The notes: generated by a model not told the origin, from the letters alone. A DNA stretch of 64,000 bases from an uncultured bacterium (GCA_902826835.1 CADEGH010000003.1:114021-178020), one strand, 5' to 3'; positions 42,436 to 51,932 are shown, numbered from the stretch's first letter. Translations and numbers: made by a program.

Positions 42436-43568
42436 TCTTCCGACTGGTTCTCCGCTACTTGAAGGACCGCAAGGCTCGAACCCTGCTCACGATGTTCGGG
42501 GTGGCTACCGCCATGGTGCTGTTCATCGGCGTGGCCAGCCTGAGCGACGGGCTCGACCAGGCGATGAGCGGCTCCGAGACAGCGCGCACTCTGATCGTGT
42601 ACCGCCAGAATCGGTACTGCCCACAAACCTCGTTCTTGCCGCTGCGCTACACCGACGACATCGAGCGTGTGCCTGGCGTCGCCTCCGTCCTGCCGGTGCG
42701 CGTCACCCTCAACAACTGCCGCGCGAGCCTGGACCTCGTGACCTTCGAGGGGGTGCCCGTCGACCGCTGGCTCCAGACCAAAAAGCCCGACCTTTTGACC
42801 GGTGACTTGGCGGTCTTTCAGTCTCGCGCAAACGCGGCGCTCGTGGGTCGCAGCTTTGCGAATCGGCGCGGCCTCGAGGTGGGACAGCTCTTCAAGTTCG
42901 GTGACATCGAAGTGCTCGTCGCGGGAATCTTCGCGTCCGCGGAACCCATCCAGGAGGGGGTGATTGTCACGCATCTCGAGTTCCTGCAACGCCAGGGGGC
43001 GGCGCAGAAGCTCAACACAGTGACGCAGTACGAGGTGAAACTCGCGGAGAACGCCGATGCCGCAACCGTCGCCAAGTCCATCGACGATCAGTTCCGCACC
43101 GCCGAGGAACCGACGGACACCCGGCAGAAGGCGCTTTTTCTTGCGACGGCCACCGCCGACCTGCGCGAACTCCTTCACTTCGGAAAGGTGTTCGGCGCAG
43201 TTTGTGTGATCGTCGTGCTAGTGCTGGTGGCCAACACGGTACTGATGGCAGTCCACGAACGACGGCGCCATCTCGGAGTCTTGCTCACGCTCGGCTACCG
43301 AGGTCGTGACCTTCTGTGGCTCGTGCTCGCGGAGTCGTTGACCATCACGCTCGCAGGCGCCGCCATCGGCATCACCGCGGCCCTCGCGATGCTGCACCTG
43401 AGTTCCCTGTCGGTCGGCGTGGAGGGGGTCAGCGTGAGCTTTTCGACCTCCCCGAAGTTGGTCTTCCAAGGCCTCGGTTTGGCGGTGCTGTTGGCGACTT
43501 TGGCGGCGCTACCTCCCGCGATTCGCGCCGCCCGGACCGAACCGGTGCAGTCGCTGCGGAGTCTCTGA
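42432..43568 (+). CDS. FtsX-type ABC permease, first copy
   Basis: 378 residues with the FtsX/MacB-like layout: one N-terminal helix (LLTMFGVATAMVLFIGVASL), a large extracytoplasmic domain (about 40-240) and three C-terminal helices (VFGAVCVIVVLVLVANTVLM, LAESLTITLAGAAIGITAAL, FQGLGLAVLLATLAALPPAI). The extracytoplasmic domain includes two Cys (RYCPQT and NNCRAS). It overlaps the ATPase gene by 4 bp and the next permease by 1 bp. Together with its paralogue it forms the membrane pair. Confidence 0.92.
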   Translation: MIFRLVLRYLKDRKARTLLTMFGVATAMVLFIGVASLSDGLDQAMSGSETARTLIVYRQNRYCPQTSFLPLRYTDDIERVPGVASVLPVRVTLNNCRASLDLVTFEGVPVDRWLQTKKPDLLTGDLAVFQSRANAALVGRSFANRRGLEVGQLFKFGDIEVLVAGIFASAEPIQEGVIVTHLEFLQRQGAAQKLNTVTQYEVKLAENADAATVAKSIDDQFRTAEEPTDTRQKALFLATATADLRELLHFGKVFGAVCVIVVLVLVANTVLMAVHERRRHLGVLLTLGYRGRDLLWLVLAESLTITLAGAAIGITAALAMLHLSSLSVGVEGVSVSFSTSPKLVFQGLGLAVLLATLAALPPAIRAARTEPVQSLRSL

Positions 43569-44743
43569 TGCCTGGACTCCCCCTCGACTACGCAATTCGC
43601 AACCTCGCCCGCCGCCCGCTGCGGACGATTCTGACGGGCTTCGCAAGCACCCTGGTCGCGCTCACGACCGCGGGAGTGGCCGCCTTCGTTCACCACCTGG
43701 AGGGGAGCTTCGCCAATGCCGGCGACCCCCACGTCGGCATCCTGCTCTCGCGCGTCTCCGAGGGGGATGTCCTGCGCTCGACCGTGAGTGCGGCCACCGG
43801 AGATCTCGTGATCGCAGACGTGCCCGGGGTCGCGCGCATCGGCGAGGTCTCGGCGGTTTCGAGCGAGATCCACATGGGGACCAACCTTCGCCTCGGCCGC
43901 GTGGCCCCGGCGCCGGATCCCTTTTATTTGGCGACGGTGCGTGGCGTCACGAACCAGGCCTTCTTGGTGCACGACCGCGTCACGATCACCGCCGGACGGC
44001 CTCCGGGTCCGGGCGAAGTGCTCGTGGGGCGATTGGCGGGCGAGAAGATGGGCACACCCTCGTCCGCCCTCGCGATCGGAAGTGTGGTTCGCTTCGAAAA
44101 CAGCCAGTTTGTGGTCAGCGGGGTCTTCCGGGCTCCCGGCACCACGCTCGAGGCCGAGATCTGGGCTCCCCTCGCGGAATTGCGCGGTCTCACCAAGCGC
44201 GACGATTCCTCCGCCGTGTTCGTGCGGATGAACCAACCCGGCGATTTCTCGGACCTCGAAGTTTTTGCCCGCCGAAGATTGGACCTCGAGCTCACCGCCA
44301 TGCCCTCCCTCGACTACTACCGCGAATTGGCGGACTACTTCGAACCGATCCGCGGCCTGGCATGGCTGATGGCGCTCTTGATCGGTGCCGCCGTCTTGGC
44401 CACCGGCGCCAACACTCTCGCGGCGACGGTCCAGGATCGTGCGTCCGAGCTCGCGACCCTCCGCACGCTCGGATACTCGAGCGGATCCCTCGTCCGATCG
44501 CTGGCCAGCGAGTCCTTGGTACTCGCGGCCGGAGGCGGACTCTTGGGGCTCCTCAGCGCGCGGTTCTTGGTCACCGGATCGGCGTTTCGGATCGGAATGA
44601 CCGCCCTCGAAATCGAAGTTGGCCCGGTCGCCCTTCTGCTCGGAGCGGCCTCCGTGCTCGCACTGGCATTCCTCGGCACCTTCCCCGCGGCCCTCCGGGT
44701 CCTGCGGCTCCCGGTCGCCTCTTCTCTGAAGGAGTCCTCATGA
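43568..44743 (+). CDS. FtsX-type ABC permease, second copy
   Basis: 391 residues. Same family and topology as the preceding gene, beginning GLPLDYAIRNLARRPLRT, a typical FtsX start, with an extracytoplasmic domain and three C-terminal helices (GLAWLMALLIGAAVLATGANTL in part). Sequence identity to the first copy is low, so the transporter is probably a heterodimer of the permeases. Its start overlaps the first permease stop by 1 nt, and its stop overlaps the lipoprotein start by 4 bp (ATGA). Confidence 0.92.
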   Translation: MPGLPLDYAIRNLARRPLRTILTGFASTLVALTTAGVAAFVHHLEGSFANAGDPHVGILLSRVSEGDVLRSTVSAATGDLVIADVPGVARIGEVSAVSSEIHMGTNLRLGRVAPAPDPFYLATVRGVTNQAFLVHDRVTITAGRPPGPGEVLVGRLAGEKMGTPSSALAIGSVVRFENSQFVVSGVFRAPGTTLEAEIWAPLAELRGLTKRDDSSAVFVRMNQPGDFSDLEVFARRRLDLELTAMPSLDYYRELADYFEPIRGLAWLMALLIGAAVLATGANTLAATVQDRASELATLRTLGYSSGSLVRSLASESLVLAAGGGLLGLLSARFLVTGSAFRIGMTALEIEVGPVALLLGAASVLALAFLGTFPAALRVLRLPVASSLKESS

Positions 44744-45255
44744 AGTCTCTAATCGTGGGCCTCATTGGCCTGAGCATCTTGTGTCTCGGCTGCGGAAAGT
44801 CGGGGACTGTCGTCATTCCCCCGCCGGCCGGAAACGGTCTCGCGGAGAACCTGTGGCTGTCCAGCGCTCCGGCGAGCCCGGAAGATCCGCTCGCCCTCCG
44901 GGCCAAGGACGCCAAGAGCGGCGTGGTCTCGGTGATTGGAATGGTCGGAGGCGACAAGGACGTGTTCGTCGCCAATCGCGCCCTGTTCACCCTGGTCGAT
45001 CGCAGTCTCAAGGACTGCAATCGGACTGGCGACGGTTGCACGACCCCCTGGGACTACTGCTGCGAGGATCCGAAGGACATTCGCAGCGCCAGTGTGGCGG
45101 TGGAAATCCACGAGGGGGGCAAGCTCGCGCCGAAGTCGGTGCGCGGCTTTCACGGGCTGGATCACGGAAAGACGGTGATCGCCCAAGGGGAGCTACGCCG
45201 CGATGAGCACGGAAATCTCACGCTCATCGCGACGGGCCTGCACGTTTTGCCCTGA
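44740..45255 (+). CDS. OB-like lipoprotein with Cys cluster, last gene of efflux operon
   Basis: 171 residues. A lipoprotein-like signal ends CLGCGKSG (Cys18). The mature part is beta-rich and looks like an OB fold, most visibly GKTVIAQGELRRDEHGNL. A Cys cluster lies in the middle (DCNRTGDGCTTPWDYCC), with four Cys in 17 residues, suggesting a metal site or disulfides. Because it is ATGA-coupled to the second permease, it is probably the substrate-binding or accessory protein of the exporter. No named family is assigned. Confidence 0.7.
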   Translation: MKSLIVGLIGLSILCLGCGKSGTVVIPPPAGNGLAENLWLSSAPASPEDPLALRAKDAKSGVVSVIGMVGGDKDVFVANRALFTLVDRSLKDCNRTGDGCTTPWDYCCEDPKDIRSASVAVEIHEGGKLAPKSVRGFHGLDHGKTVIAQGELRRDEHGNLTLIATGLHVLP

Positions 45256-45283
45256 GGCGCGCGCGTGCGGCGCTCCCAGAGGC

Positions 45284-46981
45284 TCAGCGCATCTCTTTGA
45301 CGATCTTGCCGAGGCCCGCGGCTTCGGTCGAGAGTCCGAAGCCCATGCCCCCGTCCTTGGCCGAAATGAAAATGGTGACCGGCGCCGCGGGTCCCTTGGG
45401 ATCGACCGGCGGAACGGACTGGCCCATCTTGCCCACGAGCCCCGTCGCTTGCACGAGCAGGGAACGCAGTTCGGTGTGCAGGAAGAGGATCGCCTTCGGT
45501 CCGACCTTGTTCACGGCGGCCTGGGTCATCGGATCCAGCTTGGCCGACCCGGCGGCGGACGCGACCTCACCGATATAGGAATCGGATCCGCCCATCGTCA
45601 TCAGGATCGAGCCCTTGGAGGGGACAATGGCGAAGTCCATGGTCTCGCTTCCGAAGACCGCCTTCATGATCGCGCCCATTTGCTCGGCCTGAGCCTTGGC
45701 GCTCTCTTCGTCGGCCGCAGGTACCATCATCAACTTGGACAGGTCCATGCGGCTGCGCATGCGCACGCCTTTGGCCCCAGCGACATCGATCTCCTGAATA
45801 TCGGCTAGCTGGACGCCGACCTCGGCCATGACGGGATCCTTCATCATGTCCGTCATCGCCTTCATGTATCCGTTTGAATCCTTGGATTCTATGATCGCAC
45901 CCATTTCCAAGCCCTGCTGTCCGACCCGTAGGCCCGCGCCCATCCCGGGGCCGATGCCGGAGTAGAGAGCTCCGATCTTGCCCATCATCGCCTGCAAGTT
46001 CTTGGCCTCATCTGCGGGCATTTGGCTCAAGAACGCCGTCGTCAGCTTCTCGTACATGGCCCAGAAGCCTTGCATGTTGAAGCCGGTCACCATGGCGATC
46101 GGGTAGCCACCCTGAAGGATCGAGGTCATGCGCGCGGTGTCGGCGCCCGGCATCGCCTTGAGAAGGCTCATGGTCTTGCCGGCGCGGGGGAAAAGGCCGC
46201 CCGCGAGGTCGACGGCCGTATCCGCCGCGTTGATTCCGAGTTCGAACCGGCCCGCTTCGTCCACCGTCTGGCGCGCTAGTGTCGAAGCTATGGCCGCAAA
46301 ATCGGACATGCCGGGCATTTCGCCGAACATCTGGGCCAAGCCCTCGAGCTCGGAGATCCCCTCTTCGATCATGGGGCGATAGAAGTCGATGATGGTGGCG
46401 AGATCCGCGACCCCGGCGAAGAGACCCGCCGGCAGGCCGGTGCCGAGGAATGCGCCGGCCTCTCCACGCTCATAGGGGCCGTTGCTCCCAAGGCCAACGT
46501 AATTCCCCTCCCACTGCACGGTCTCGGCTCCGCCTTGGCCCGCCAACGCTTCCTTCGCTTTGGCCAGGTCCTTGAGCGGCGCGATGATCGTCGCGACCGG
46601 CTCGGATTCCGGCGTGGCCGAGAGAGTCATGGCGATCGCAAACGGCTTCGAGCGGTCGACGTCCAAGCCGAGGCCTGCCAAGGGGCCGATCATTTCGCTG
46701 AGATCGACCTGGCGCGCCGAGCGGGGATCCACCGCACCGACGACCTTCTTGGCCGAAGATTCGACGCTGTCGATCGACGCGAGCTGAAGCACCGCCACCG
46801 CGCCGGCGGGCAAGAGTTTGGCGACTTCCGGCGCGAGCGGCTGGCGGGCTCCCGCCGGGGCCGCAGCGGCCGCCGCTTCTTTGAGCTTCGAGAGCAGACC
46901 GCCTTCCTGCGCGACCAAACCGGGAGCCGAGAGCAGCGCCGAGGCGCAGACGGCCAAAGCGAGTTTCGAGAAGTGTTTCAT
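45284..46981 (-). CDS. secreted protein, DUF3352-like, unknown function
   Basis: 565 residues. A signal peptide (LALAVCASALLSAPGLVAQ) precedes a Met/Ala/Gly-rich body (PEVAKLLPAGAVAVLQLASI; then alternating helix and strand). The pattern 'LP..A.A.L.......' with repeated ligand-free hydrophobic strands resembles the DUF3352-type secreted proteins of planctomycetes; the match is weak. I chose ATG 46981 with AAGGA 8 nt upstream. The gene follows serC by 10 bp, so co-transcription is likely although the functions seem unrelated. Confidence 0.7.
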   Translation of the reverse strand: MKHFSKLALAVCASALLSAPGLVAQEGGLLSKLKEAAAAAAPAGARQPLAPEVAKLLPAGAVAVLQLASIDSVESSAKKVVGAVDPRSARQVDLSEMIGPLAGLGLDVDRSKPFAIAMTLSATPESEPVATIIAPLKDLAKAKEALAGQGGAETVQWEGNYVGLGSNGPYERGEAGAFLGTGLPAGLFAGVADLATIIDFYRPMIEEGISELEGLAQMFGEMPGMSDFAAIASTLARQTVDEAGRFELGINAADTAVDLAGGLFPRAGKTMSLLKAMPGADTARMTSILQGGYPIAMVTGFNMQGFWAMYEKLTTAFLSQMPADEAKNLQAMMGKIGALYSGIGPGMGAGLRVGQQGLEMGAIIESKDSNGYMKAMTDMMKDPVMAEVGVQLADIQEIDVAGAKGVRMRSRMDLSKLMMVPAADEESAKAQAEQMGAIMKAVFGSETMDFAIVPSKGSILMTMGGSDSYIGEVASAAGSAKLDPMTQAAVNKVGPKAILFLHTELRSLLVQATGLVGKMGQSVPPVDPKGPAAPVTIFISAKDGGMGFGLSTEAAGLGKIVKEMR

Positions 46982-46991
46982 AGTGTTTCCT

Positions 46992-48086
46992 TCAAAACTT
47001 GGCGCCGTGGGCGCTGGCAAACTCGTGCATCACTGACACGAGCGCTTCCACTGAAACCAGTTCCACCGCGTTGTAGAGCGAGGCTCGAATCCCACCGACG
47101 GATCGGTGTCCTTTCAAGCCAACCATGCCCTCGCGCTCCGCCCGTTCGAGGAAGCTCTTTTCGAGCGCCTCCGTGGGCAAGCGGAAGGTGACATTCATGT
47201 CGGATCGGGAATCCCGGGCCGCCGTCCCGCGGAAAAATCCCGAACGATCGATCGTGTCGTAGAGGCGAGCGGCCTTTTGCCGATTCCGAGCGCCGACCTT
47301 GGTCAGGCCGCCCTCCTCCTCGATCCAGGCCAGCACCAAGCCCATCAGATACACCGCCCCGGTCGGAGGCGTGTTGTACAGGCCGTCGGCCTCCACGTGG
47401 GCGCGATAGTCGAGGATCGCCGGAATTCCGGCGGCCTGCCGATCGAGGAGCGACCGACGCAGCGCCACCACAGTGAGCCCGGAGGGCCCGAGGTTTTTTT
47501 GCGCACCGGCGTAGATCAGGGAGCATTTCTCGAAGGGCCTCGGCCGCGAGAGGATGTCCGAGGACATGTCGCAAACGAGGGGAACGGCGCCCGTGTCGGG
47601 CAGCTCCGCCCACTGGGTCCCGTAGATGGTGTTGTTGGTGCAGAGATGCACGTAGGCAGCACCGTCGGCCGCGAAGCGCACCCCATTCGGCGGCAACGCG
47701 CAGAAATTCTCGGATTTGCCGCTCCACAGCGAGCGACCTCGTTGGAGGCGTTCCGCCTCCTCCAACGCCTTTTTGGCCCAAACCCCGGTCACGAGGTAGT
47801 GCCCGGGCCGCGCACTGTCCGCCAGGTTCAGGGGAATCTGAGCGAACTGGAGCGAGGCGCCCCCTTGCAGGAACAGAACCGCCCAGGAGTCGTCCCCGGG
47901 AAGGCCGAGGAGGCGGCGGAGCCTTGCCTCGGCATCGAAGCGGACGCGGTCGTACTCGGGGGAGCGGTGACTCCACTCCAAGACGGACATTCCCGTCCCG
48001 TCGGTGTCGATCAGGGAGTCTCGAAATTTGGCCAAAACCGAGGCCGGCAGAGCGGCCGGGCCGGCATTGAAATTGTGGACTGCCAT
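46992..48086 (-). CDS. serC: phosphoserine aminotransferase
   Basis: 364 residues of class V aminotransferase fold. It converts 3-phosphohydroxypyruvate to O-phosphoserine with glutamate in serine synthesis; the same activity is used in PLP synthesis. The start NFNAGPAALP is the family N-terminus. The PLP lysine lies in GAQKNLGPSG, and the phosphate-binding and substrate arginines are expected in RSVGGIRASLYNA. All length and motif features are normal. I chose ATG 48086 (MAVHNFNAGP); an upstream ATG at 48107 adds seven residues. It is divergent from rpsA. Confidence 0.95.
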   Translation of the reverse strand: MAVHNFNAGPAALPASVLAKFRDSLIDTDGTGMSVLEWSHRSPEYDRVRFDAEARLRRLLGLPGDDSWAVLFLQGGASLQFAQIPLNLADSARPGHYLVTGVWAKKALEEAERLQRGRSLWSGKSENFCALPPNGVRFAADGAAYVHLCTNNTIYGTQWAELPDTGAVPLVCDMSSDILSRPRPFEKCSLIYAGAQKNLGPSGLTVVALRRSLLDRQAAGIPAILDYRAHVEADGLYNTPPTGAVYLMGLVLAWIEEEGGLTKVGARNRQKAARLYDTIDRSGFFRGTAARDSRSDMNVTFRLPTEALEKSFLERAEREGMVGLKGHRSVGGIRASLYNAVELVSVEALVSVMHEFASAHGAKF

Positions 48087-48200
48087 GGTGTTGGGCCACC
48101 TGGGCACTTTGGCCAGGCCGACCTCCCGATACTCTTAGCACCAACCCGGGGGCTTCCAGGCAGGTGCAAAAGCCGGTTCCCCCGCAGCAAAGGACACGGC

Positions 48201-49850
48201 ATGAGCGAAGGAACGAGTTGGGACAAAGTGAAGCGCTACCTCCCCCCTGATGAGGAGATCGATCAAGCCCTCGCCCAAGCCCTGAAGGCGGAAGAGAGCC
48301 GTGCCGAGGCCGGGGGAACCGCCCCGACGCTTCAAACCGTGCGCGAGAACACGTTGGTGAAGGGCAAGGTCGTCGGCTCGCAGGAAGACAAGGTGTTGAT
48401 CGACATTCACCACAAAGCCGACGCGGTCATCCCGCTCGCGGAATTCGGCGACCGGGCGCCGCCAGCGGGGACCGAGATCGAAGCTTGGGTCATGGCGATG
48501 GAAAACGCCGACGGCCAAGTCGTGCTCTCCGTCCGCGAGGCCCAGCGTCGTCGCATCTTCGAGGACGTCGTGGCGGGCTCGGAGAAGACGGTGCGCGGTC
48601 GCATCAGCGAGGCCGTGAAGGGAGGTCTCGTCGTCGACATCGGAGTGCGCGCCTTTCTTCCGGCCAAGGAACTCGAGCTGCGCTTCGTCGAGGATCTCAC
48701 TCCCTACGTCGGTCGCGAATTCGATTTCCGCGTGATCGAAGTCGACCGCATGCAAAAGCGGGTCATCCTCTCGCGCCGCGTGATCCTGGCCGAGGAGCGG
48801 GCGAAGAAGCGCGAGGCTCTGTTCGCCACTCTCGCTCCTGGGCAGGTGGTGAAGGGAATCGTCTCGAACATGACCGACTTCGGCGCCTTCGTCGACATCG
48901 GCGGTGCCGAGGGACTCATTCACAAGGGCGACCTCGCTTGGGCCCGGGTCGGGCATCCCTCCGAGGTGCTGAAGCTCGGCGAAGAGGTGCAGGTCCAAGT
49001 CCTCGCCTTCGATCGCCACTCGGGCAAGATCAGCCTCGGCTTGAAACAAGCGGGCCCTTCTCCGTGGGACTCCGCCTCCATCCGCTACGCGGTCGGCAAT
49101 CGCATGAAGGGCCGGGTCGTGGGACTGCTCGAGTTCGGCGCCGTCGTCGAATTTGAACCCGGCGTGCAAGGGCTCGTGCACGTCTCCGAGATGAGCTGGA
49201 ATCGCCGCGTGCGTAGGCCCGCCGATGTCGTCGCCCTGAATGACGAAATCGAAGTCGAGGTCATCCAACTCGATATCGACAAGCGCAAACTCGGCCTGTC
49301 CATCAAGCGCATCGAAGAAAACCCCTGGGCCTCGCTCGAGCGTCGCTACCCCTTCGCGACCGTGATCGAAGGAGCGGTCGCCGACTTCTCCGACTTCGGG
49401 GCCTTCATTCGTCTCGATGACGGTGTAGAAGGGCTGGTTCACATCTCCGAGCTCTCCTGGACGAAGCGCTACGCGCACGCGAAGGATGCGCTCCAAGTCG
49501 GGCAGCGCGTCAAGGCGATCGTGCTCGGATCGGATGCCGAAAGGCAGCGTCTGTCCCTGAGCATCCGCAATCTCGAACCGGATCCGTGGTGGGATGCCGC
49601 CAAGGATTTCCCGGTGGGCAGCACCCACAAGGCGAAGATCACCCGCTTTGAGACGTTCGGGGCGTTTGCGGAGTTGCGGCCGGGGCTCGAGGGTTTGATC
49701 CACATTTCGCGCCTCGGCGTCGAGCGCGGCAAGCGCCCGCAGGATGCGGTCTCCGCCGGGCAAGTGGTGGACGTGCAGGTCCTTGAGGTCAGCGAGGAAA
49801 ATCGTCGCGCCTCCCTCGCCCGCCTGATCCACGACGAAGAAGTGGACTAA
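48201..49850 (+). CDS. rpsA: 30S ribosomal protein S1
   Basis: 549 residues. Six S1 (OB-fold) RNA-binding domains are visible, beginning near residues 53, 138, 223, 308, 395 and 482; typical cores are FGAFVDIGGAEGLIHKGDL and FGAFIRLDDGVEGLVHISEL. The last domains have the conserved FG and H residues, the first two are the degenerate ribosome-binding pair. It binds mRNA leaders on the 30S subunit. The start at 48201 has AAAGGA upstream. Six domains match most bacterial S1 proteins. A GC-rich hairpin follows the stop. Confidence 0.93.
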   Translation: MSEGTSWDKVKRYLPPDEEIDQALAQALKAEESRAEAGGTAPTLQTVRENTLVKGKVVGSQEDKVLIDIHHKADAVIPLAEFGDRAPPAGTEIEAWVMAMENADGQVVLSVREAQRRRIFEDVVAGSEKTVRGRISEAVKGGLVVDIGVRAFLPAKELELRFVEDLTPYVGREFDFRVIEVDRMQKRVILSRRVILAEERAKKREALFATLAPGQVVKGIVSNMTDFGAFVDIGGAEGLIHKGDLAWARVGHPSEVLKLGEEVQVQVLAFDRHSGKISLGLKQAGPSPWDSASIRYAVGNRMKGRVVGLLEFGAVVEFEPGVQGLVHVSEMSWNRRVRRPADVVALNDEIEVEVIQLDIDKRKLGLSIKRIEENPWASLERRYPFATVIEGAVADFSDFGAFIRLDDGVEGLVHISELSWTKRYAHAKDALQVGQRVKAIVLGSDAERQRLSLSIRNLEPDPWWDAAKDFPVGSTHKAKITRFETFGAFAELRPGLEGLIHISRLGVERGKRPQDAVSAGQVVDVQVLEVSEENRRASLARLIHDEEVD

Positions 49851-49856
49851 CGATCC

Positions 49857-49885
49857 GGAAGGCGGGGCGGCCCTTCCGTCCCGCC
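49857..49885 (+). terminator. GC-rich hairpin after rpsA
   Basis: Two alternative stems are possible: GGAAGG (49857-49862) with CCTTCC (49872-49877), or GGCGGG (49861-49866) with CCCGCC (49880-49885). It begins 6 bp after the rpsA stop. There is no T-run, so termination by this alone is unsure. Confidence 0.3.
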
Positions 49886-49957
49886 GGCCGGCCCAAAGGT
49901 CCCCCGCGGCCTTGGGGGCGCGCGGTGCATGCGAAGATGAGCGCCCGGAGGCTCCCC

Positions 49958-51109
49958 ATGCACGATTCCCCCTCACTTCGCCCCGATCGCCGCCAAGTCC
50001 TGCGCACTCTCTCGGCGTTGGGCATCGCCCCCCTCGCCTTAGCCCATGCCCCGCGCTTCGGGGCCCGCCAGGAAGAAAAGGCCAAGCCACTCTCGATCCT
50101 GGTCTTGGGCGGGACCGGGTTCCTCGGACCGGCGGTGGTCGACGCCGCCAAGGCTCGCGGCCATCAGGTCACGCTCTTCAACCGCGGACGGACTCGCCCC
50201 CAACTGTTCCCCGACGCCACCAAACTCGTCGGCGACCGGGACCCCAAGAAGGGCGAAGGTCTGAAGGCCCTCGAGGGCAAGAAGTTCGACGCGGTGATCG
50301 ACAACTCGGGTTACTACCCGCGCCACGTCCAGGCGTCCGCGGAGTTGCTCGCCCCCCACATCGGCCACTACCTCTACGTGTCGAGCATCAGCGCCTACGC
50401 CGACACCAAGACTCCGAACATGGCCGAGGATGCGCCGGTGGCCACGATGCCGGACCCCACGCTCGAAGAGATGGGGCCGAACTACGAGTACTACGGCTCC
50501 CTGAAGGCCCTCTGTGAAGCGGCCGCGGAGAAGGCGTGCCCCGGCAAGACCACGGTCGTGCGGCCGGGTTACATCGTGGGACCGCTCGACCCGACGGATC
50601 GCTTCACCTACTGGCCGGTGCGGGCCCAAGACGGCGGAGAATTCCTCGTTCCTGGGGACGGAACGGATCCCATTCAGGTCATCGACGTGCGCGACCTCGG
50701 TACCTGGATGGTCCACCTCCTCGAACAAAAGACGATGGGCATCTTCAACGCTTGTGGCCCGGCCGAGCCGGTCCCCATGAAGGGCGTAATCGAAGCCTGC
50801 GTGGCCGCCGCGGGCAAGGACGCCAAACCCGTCTACGTGCCCCTGGAGTTCCTGCGCGAACAGGGCTGCAACCTCGACGCGGAGTTTCCGATCTTCGCGC
50901 CGGGCTCAGGCGACACCGCCGGCTTCCACCGGGTCTCCAACGCCAAGGCCATCAAGGCCGGCCTCACCTTCCGCTCCATCAGCGACATCACCAAGGACAC
51001 GCTGGCCTATTGGAACTCCCTGCCGGAGGCTCGCCGCAAAACCCGCCGCGCCGGACTCCCCCCCGAACGCGAAAAGGCCTATCTCACCGCGTTCGCGGCC
51101 AAGAAGTAG
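49958..51109 (+). CDS. NAD-dependent epimerase/dehydratase-type protein with Tat-like signal
   Basis: 383 residues. The N-terminus carries DRRQVLRTLSALGIAP, a twin-arginine (Tat) type signal, implying export in folded form. The body is an extended SDR with the Rossmann motif LGGTGFLG and catalytic YxxxK in the YYGSLKA region; the Ser is in VSSISAYAD. The best resemblance is to NAD-dependent epimerases such as those acting on nucleotide sugars, but Tat export makes a different periplasmic substrate likely. GGAGG lies 6 nt before ATG 49958. Confidence 0.85.
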   Translation: MHDSPSLRPDRRQVLRTLSALGIAPLALAHAPRFGARQEEKAKPLSILVLGGTGFLGPAVVDAAKARGHQVTLFNRGRTRPQLFPDATKLVGDRDPKKGEGLKALEGKKFDAVIDNSGYYPRHVQASAELLAPHIGHYLYVSSISAYADTKTPNMAEDAPVATMPDPTLEEMGPNYEYYGSLKALCEAAAEKACPGKTTVVRPGYIVGPLDPTDRFTYWPVRAQDGGEFLVPGDGTDPIQVIDVRDLGTWMVHLLEQKTMGIFNACGPAEPVPMKGVIEACVAAAGKDAKPVYVPLEFLREQGCNLDAEFPIFAPGSGDTAGFHRVSNAKAIKAGLTFRSISDITKDTLAYWNSLPEARRKTRRAGLPPEREKAYLTAFAAKK

Positions 51110-51217
51110 GGCCGCGCTCTTCGCCGGGGGTGTCCGATATGAAAGTCGGAGTATTGAAATCGAGGTGGTGAGTCTCAGGCTGCACGTCTACGCCTGGGTA
51201 CTCCGGCCCCGCCGAGG

Positions 51218-51850
51218 TCAATGCGATTTCAGGCTCTGAATGAGCGTGCGCGCGCGCGACTCGATCGCGTCCCATTGGCCCGCCATGATCTCTTCCTGAA
51301 CGAACAACGAGTTGGTGAAGCCCAGCGCCCACGCCCCGGCCTTCAGGTACTCGGCGGCATTGGTCGCATCGACCCCGTTGGTCGGCACAATGCGGAGGAA
51401 GGGCATCGGCCCGAGGCAGGCGCGCACGAAGGCGGGGCCGTTGCCCGGCGCCGGGAAGAGCTTTTGGAGCGGCGCGCCGTGTCGGTAGGCATTCAACATC
51501 TCCGCGGGCGTGAACACCCCCGGAATGACGGCGACGCCCATCTTCTGAGCGACGGAAATCACCACCGGATCCGCCACCGGACTCACGAAGAAATTCGCGC
51601 CCGCGGCCCGCGCCGCCATCGCCTCATCTACCGACAGCACCGTGCCCGCCCCGACGAGCACGCCCGGGCGACTCGCGAAGTCGCGGATCAAGTCGAGCGC
51701 GCCGGGAGTGTTGAGGGTGAATTCCACGATCCGAAAACCCCCCCGGACCGCCGCTTCCATCGCCTGACGAGCCGCCACGGGGTTGCTCGTGCGGAGGATG
51801 GCCGTGGCCTTCACTTCGTGCAGGGCTGCCACAAAATCGTCTGGTCGCAT
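51218..51850 (-). CDS. eda: KDPG/KHG-type aldolase
   Basis: 210 residues. This class I aldolase family splits 2-keto-3-deoxy-6-phosphogluconate or 4-hydroxy-2-oxoglutarate. The Schiff-base Lys130 is in PLQKLFPA, Glu43 in IVEFTLNTP, and GAGT and GVFTPAE are family motifs. In the canonical enzyme an Arg occupies the position of Asn47, so phosphate or substrate preference may differ. The start is ATG 51850. The gene is divergent from murC and not in an obvious Entner-Doudoroff operon. Confidence 0.85.
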   Translation of the reverse strand: MRPDDFVAALHEVKATAILRTSNPVAARQAMEAAVRGGFRIVEFTLNTPGALDLIRDFASRPGVLVGAGTVLSVDEAMAARAAGANFFVSPVADPVVISVAQKMGVAVIPGVFTPAEMLNAYRHGAPLQKLFPAPGNGPAFVRACLGPMPFLRIVPTNGVDATNAAEYLKAGAWALGFTNSLFVQEEIMAGQWDAIESRARTLIQSLKSH

Positions 51851-51932
51851 GCCGGAGGGTACCAGGATCGCTCGGGCCCTGCTCCCGCTCCGAGACATTG
51901 GCAGAAGGCCCCCCTTGCTGCACCATGCGCCC

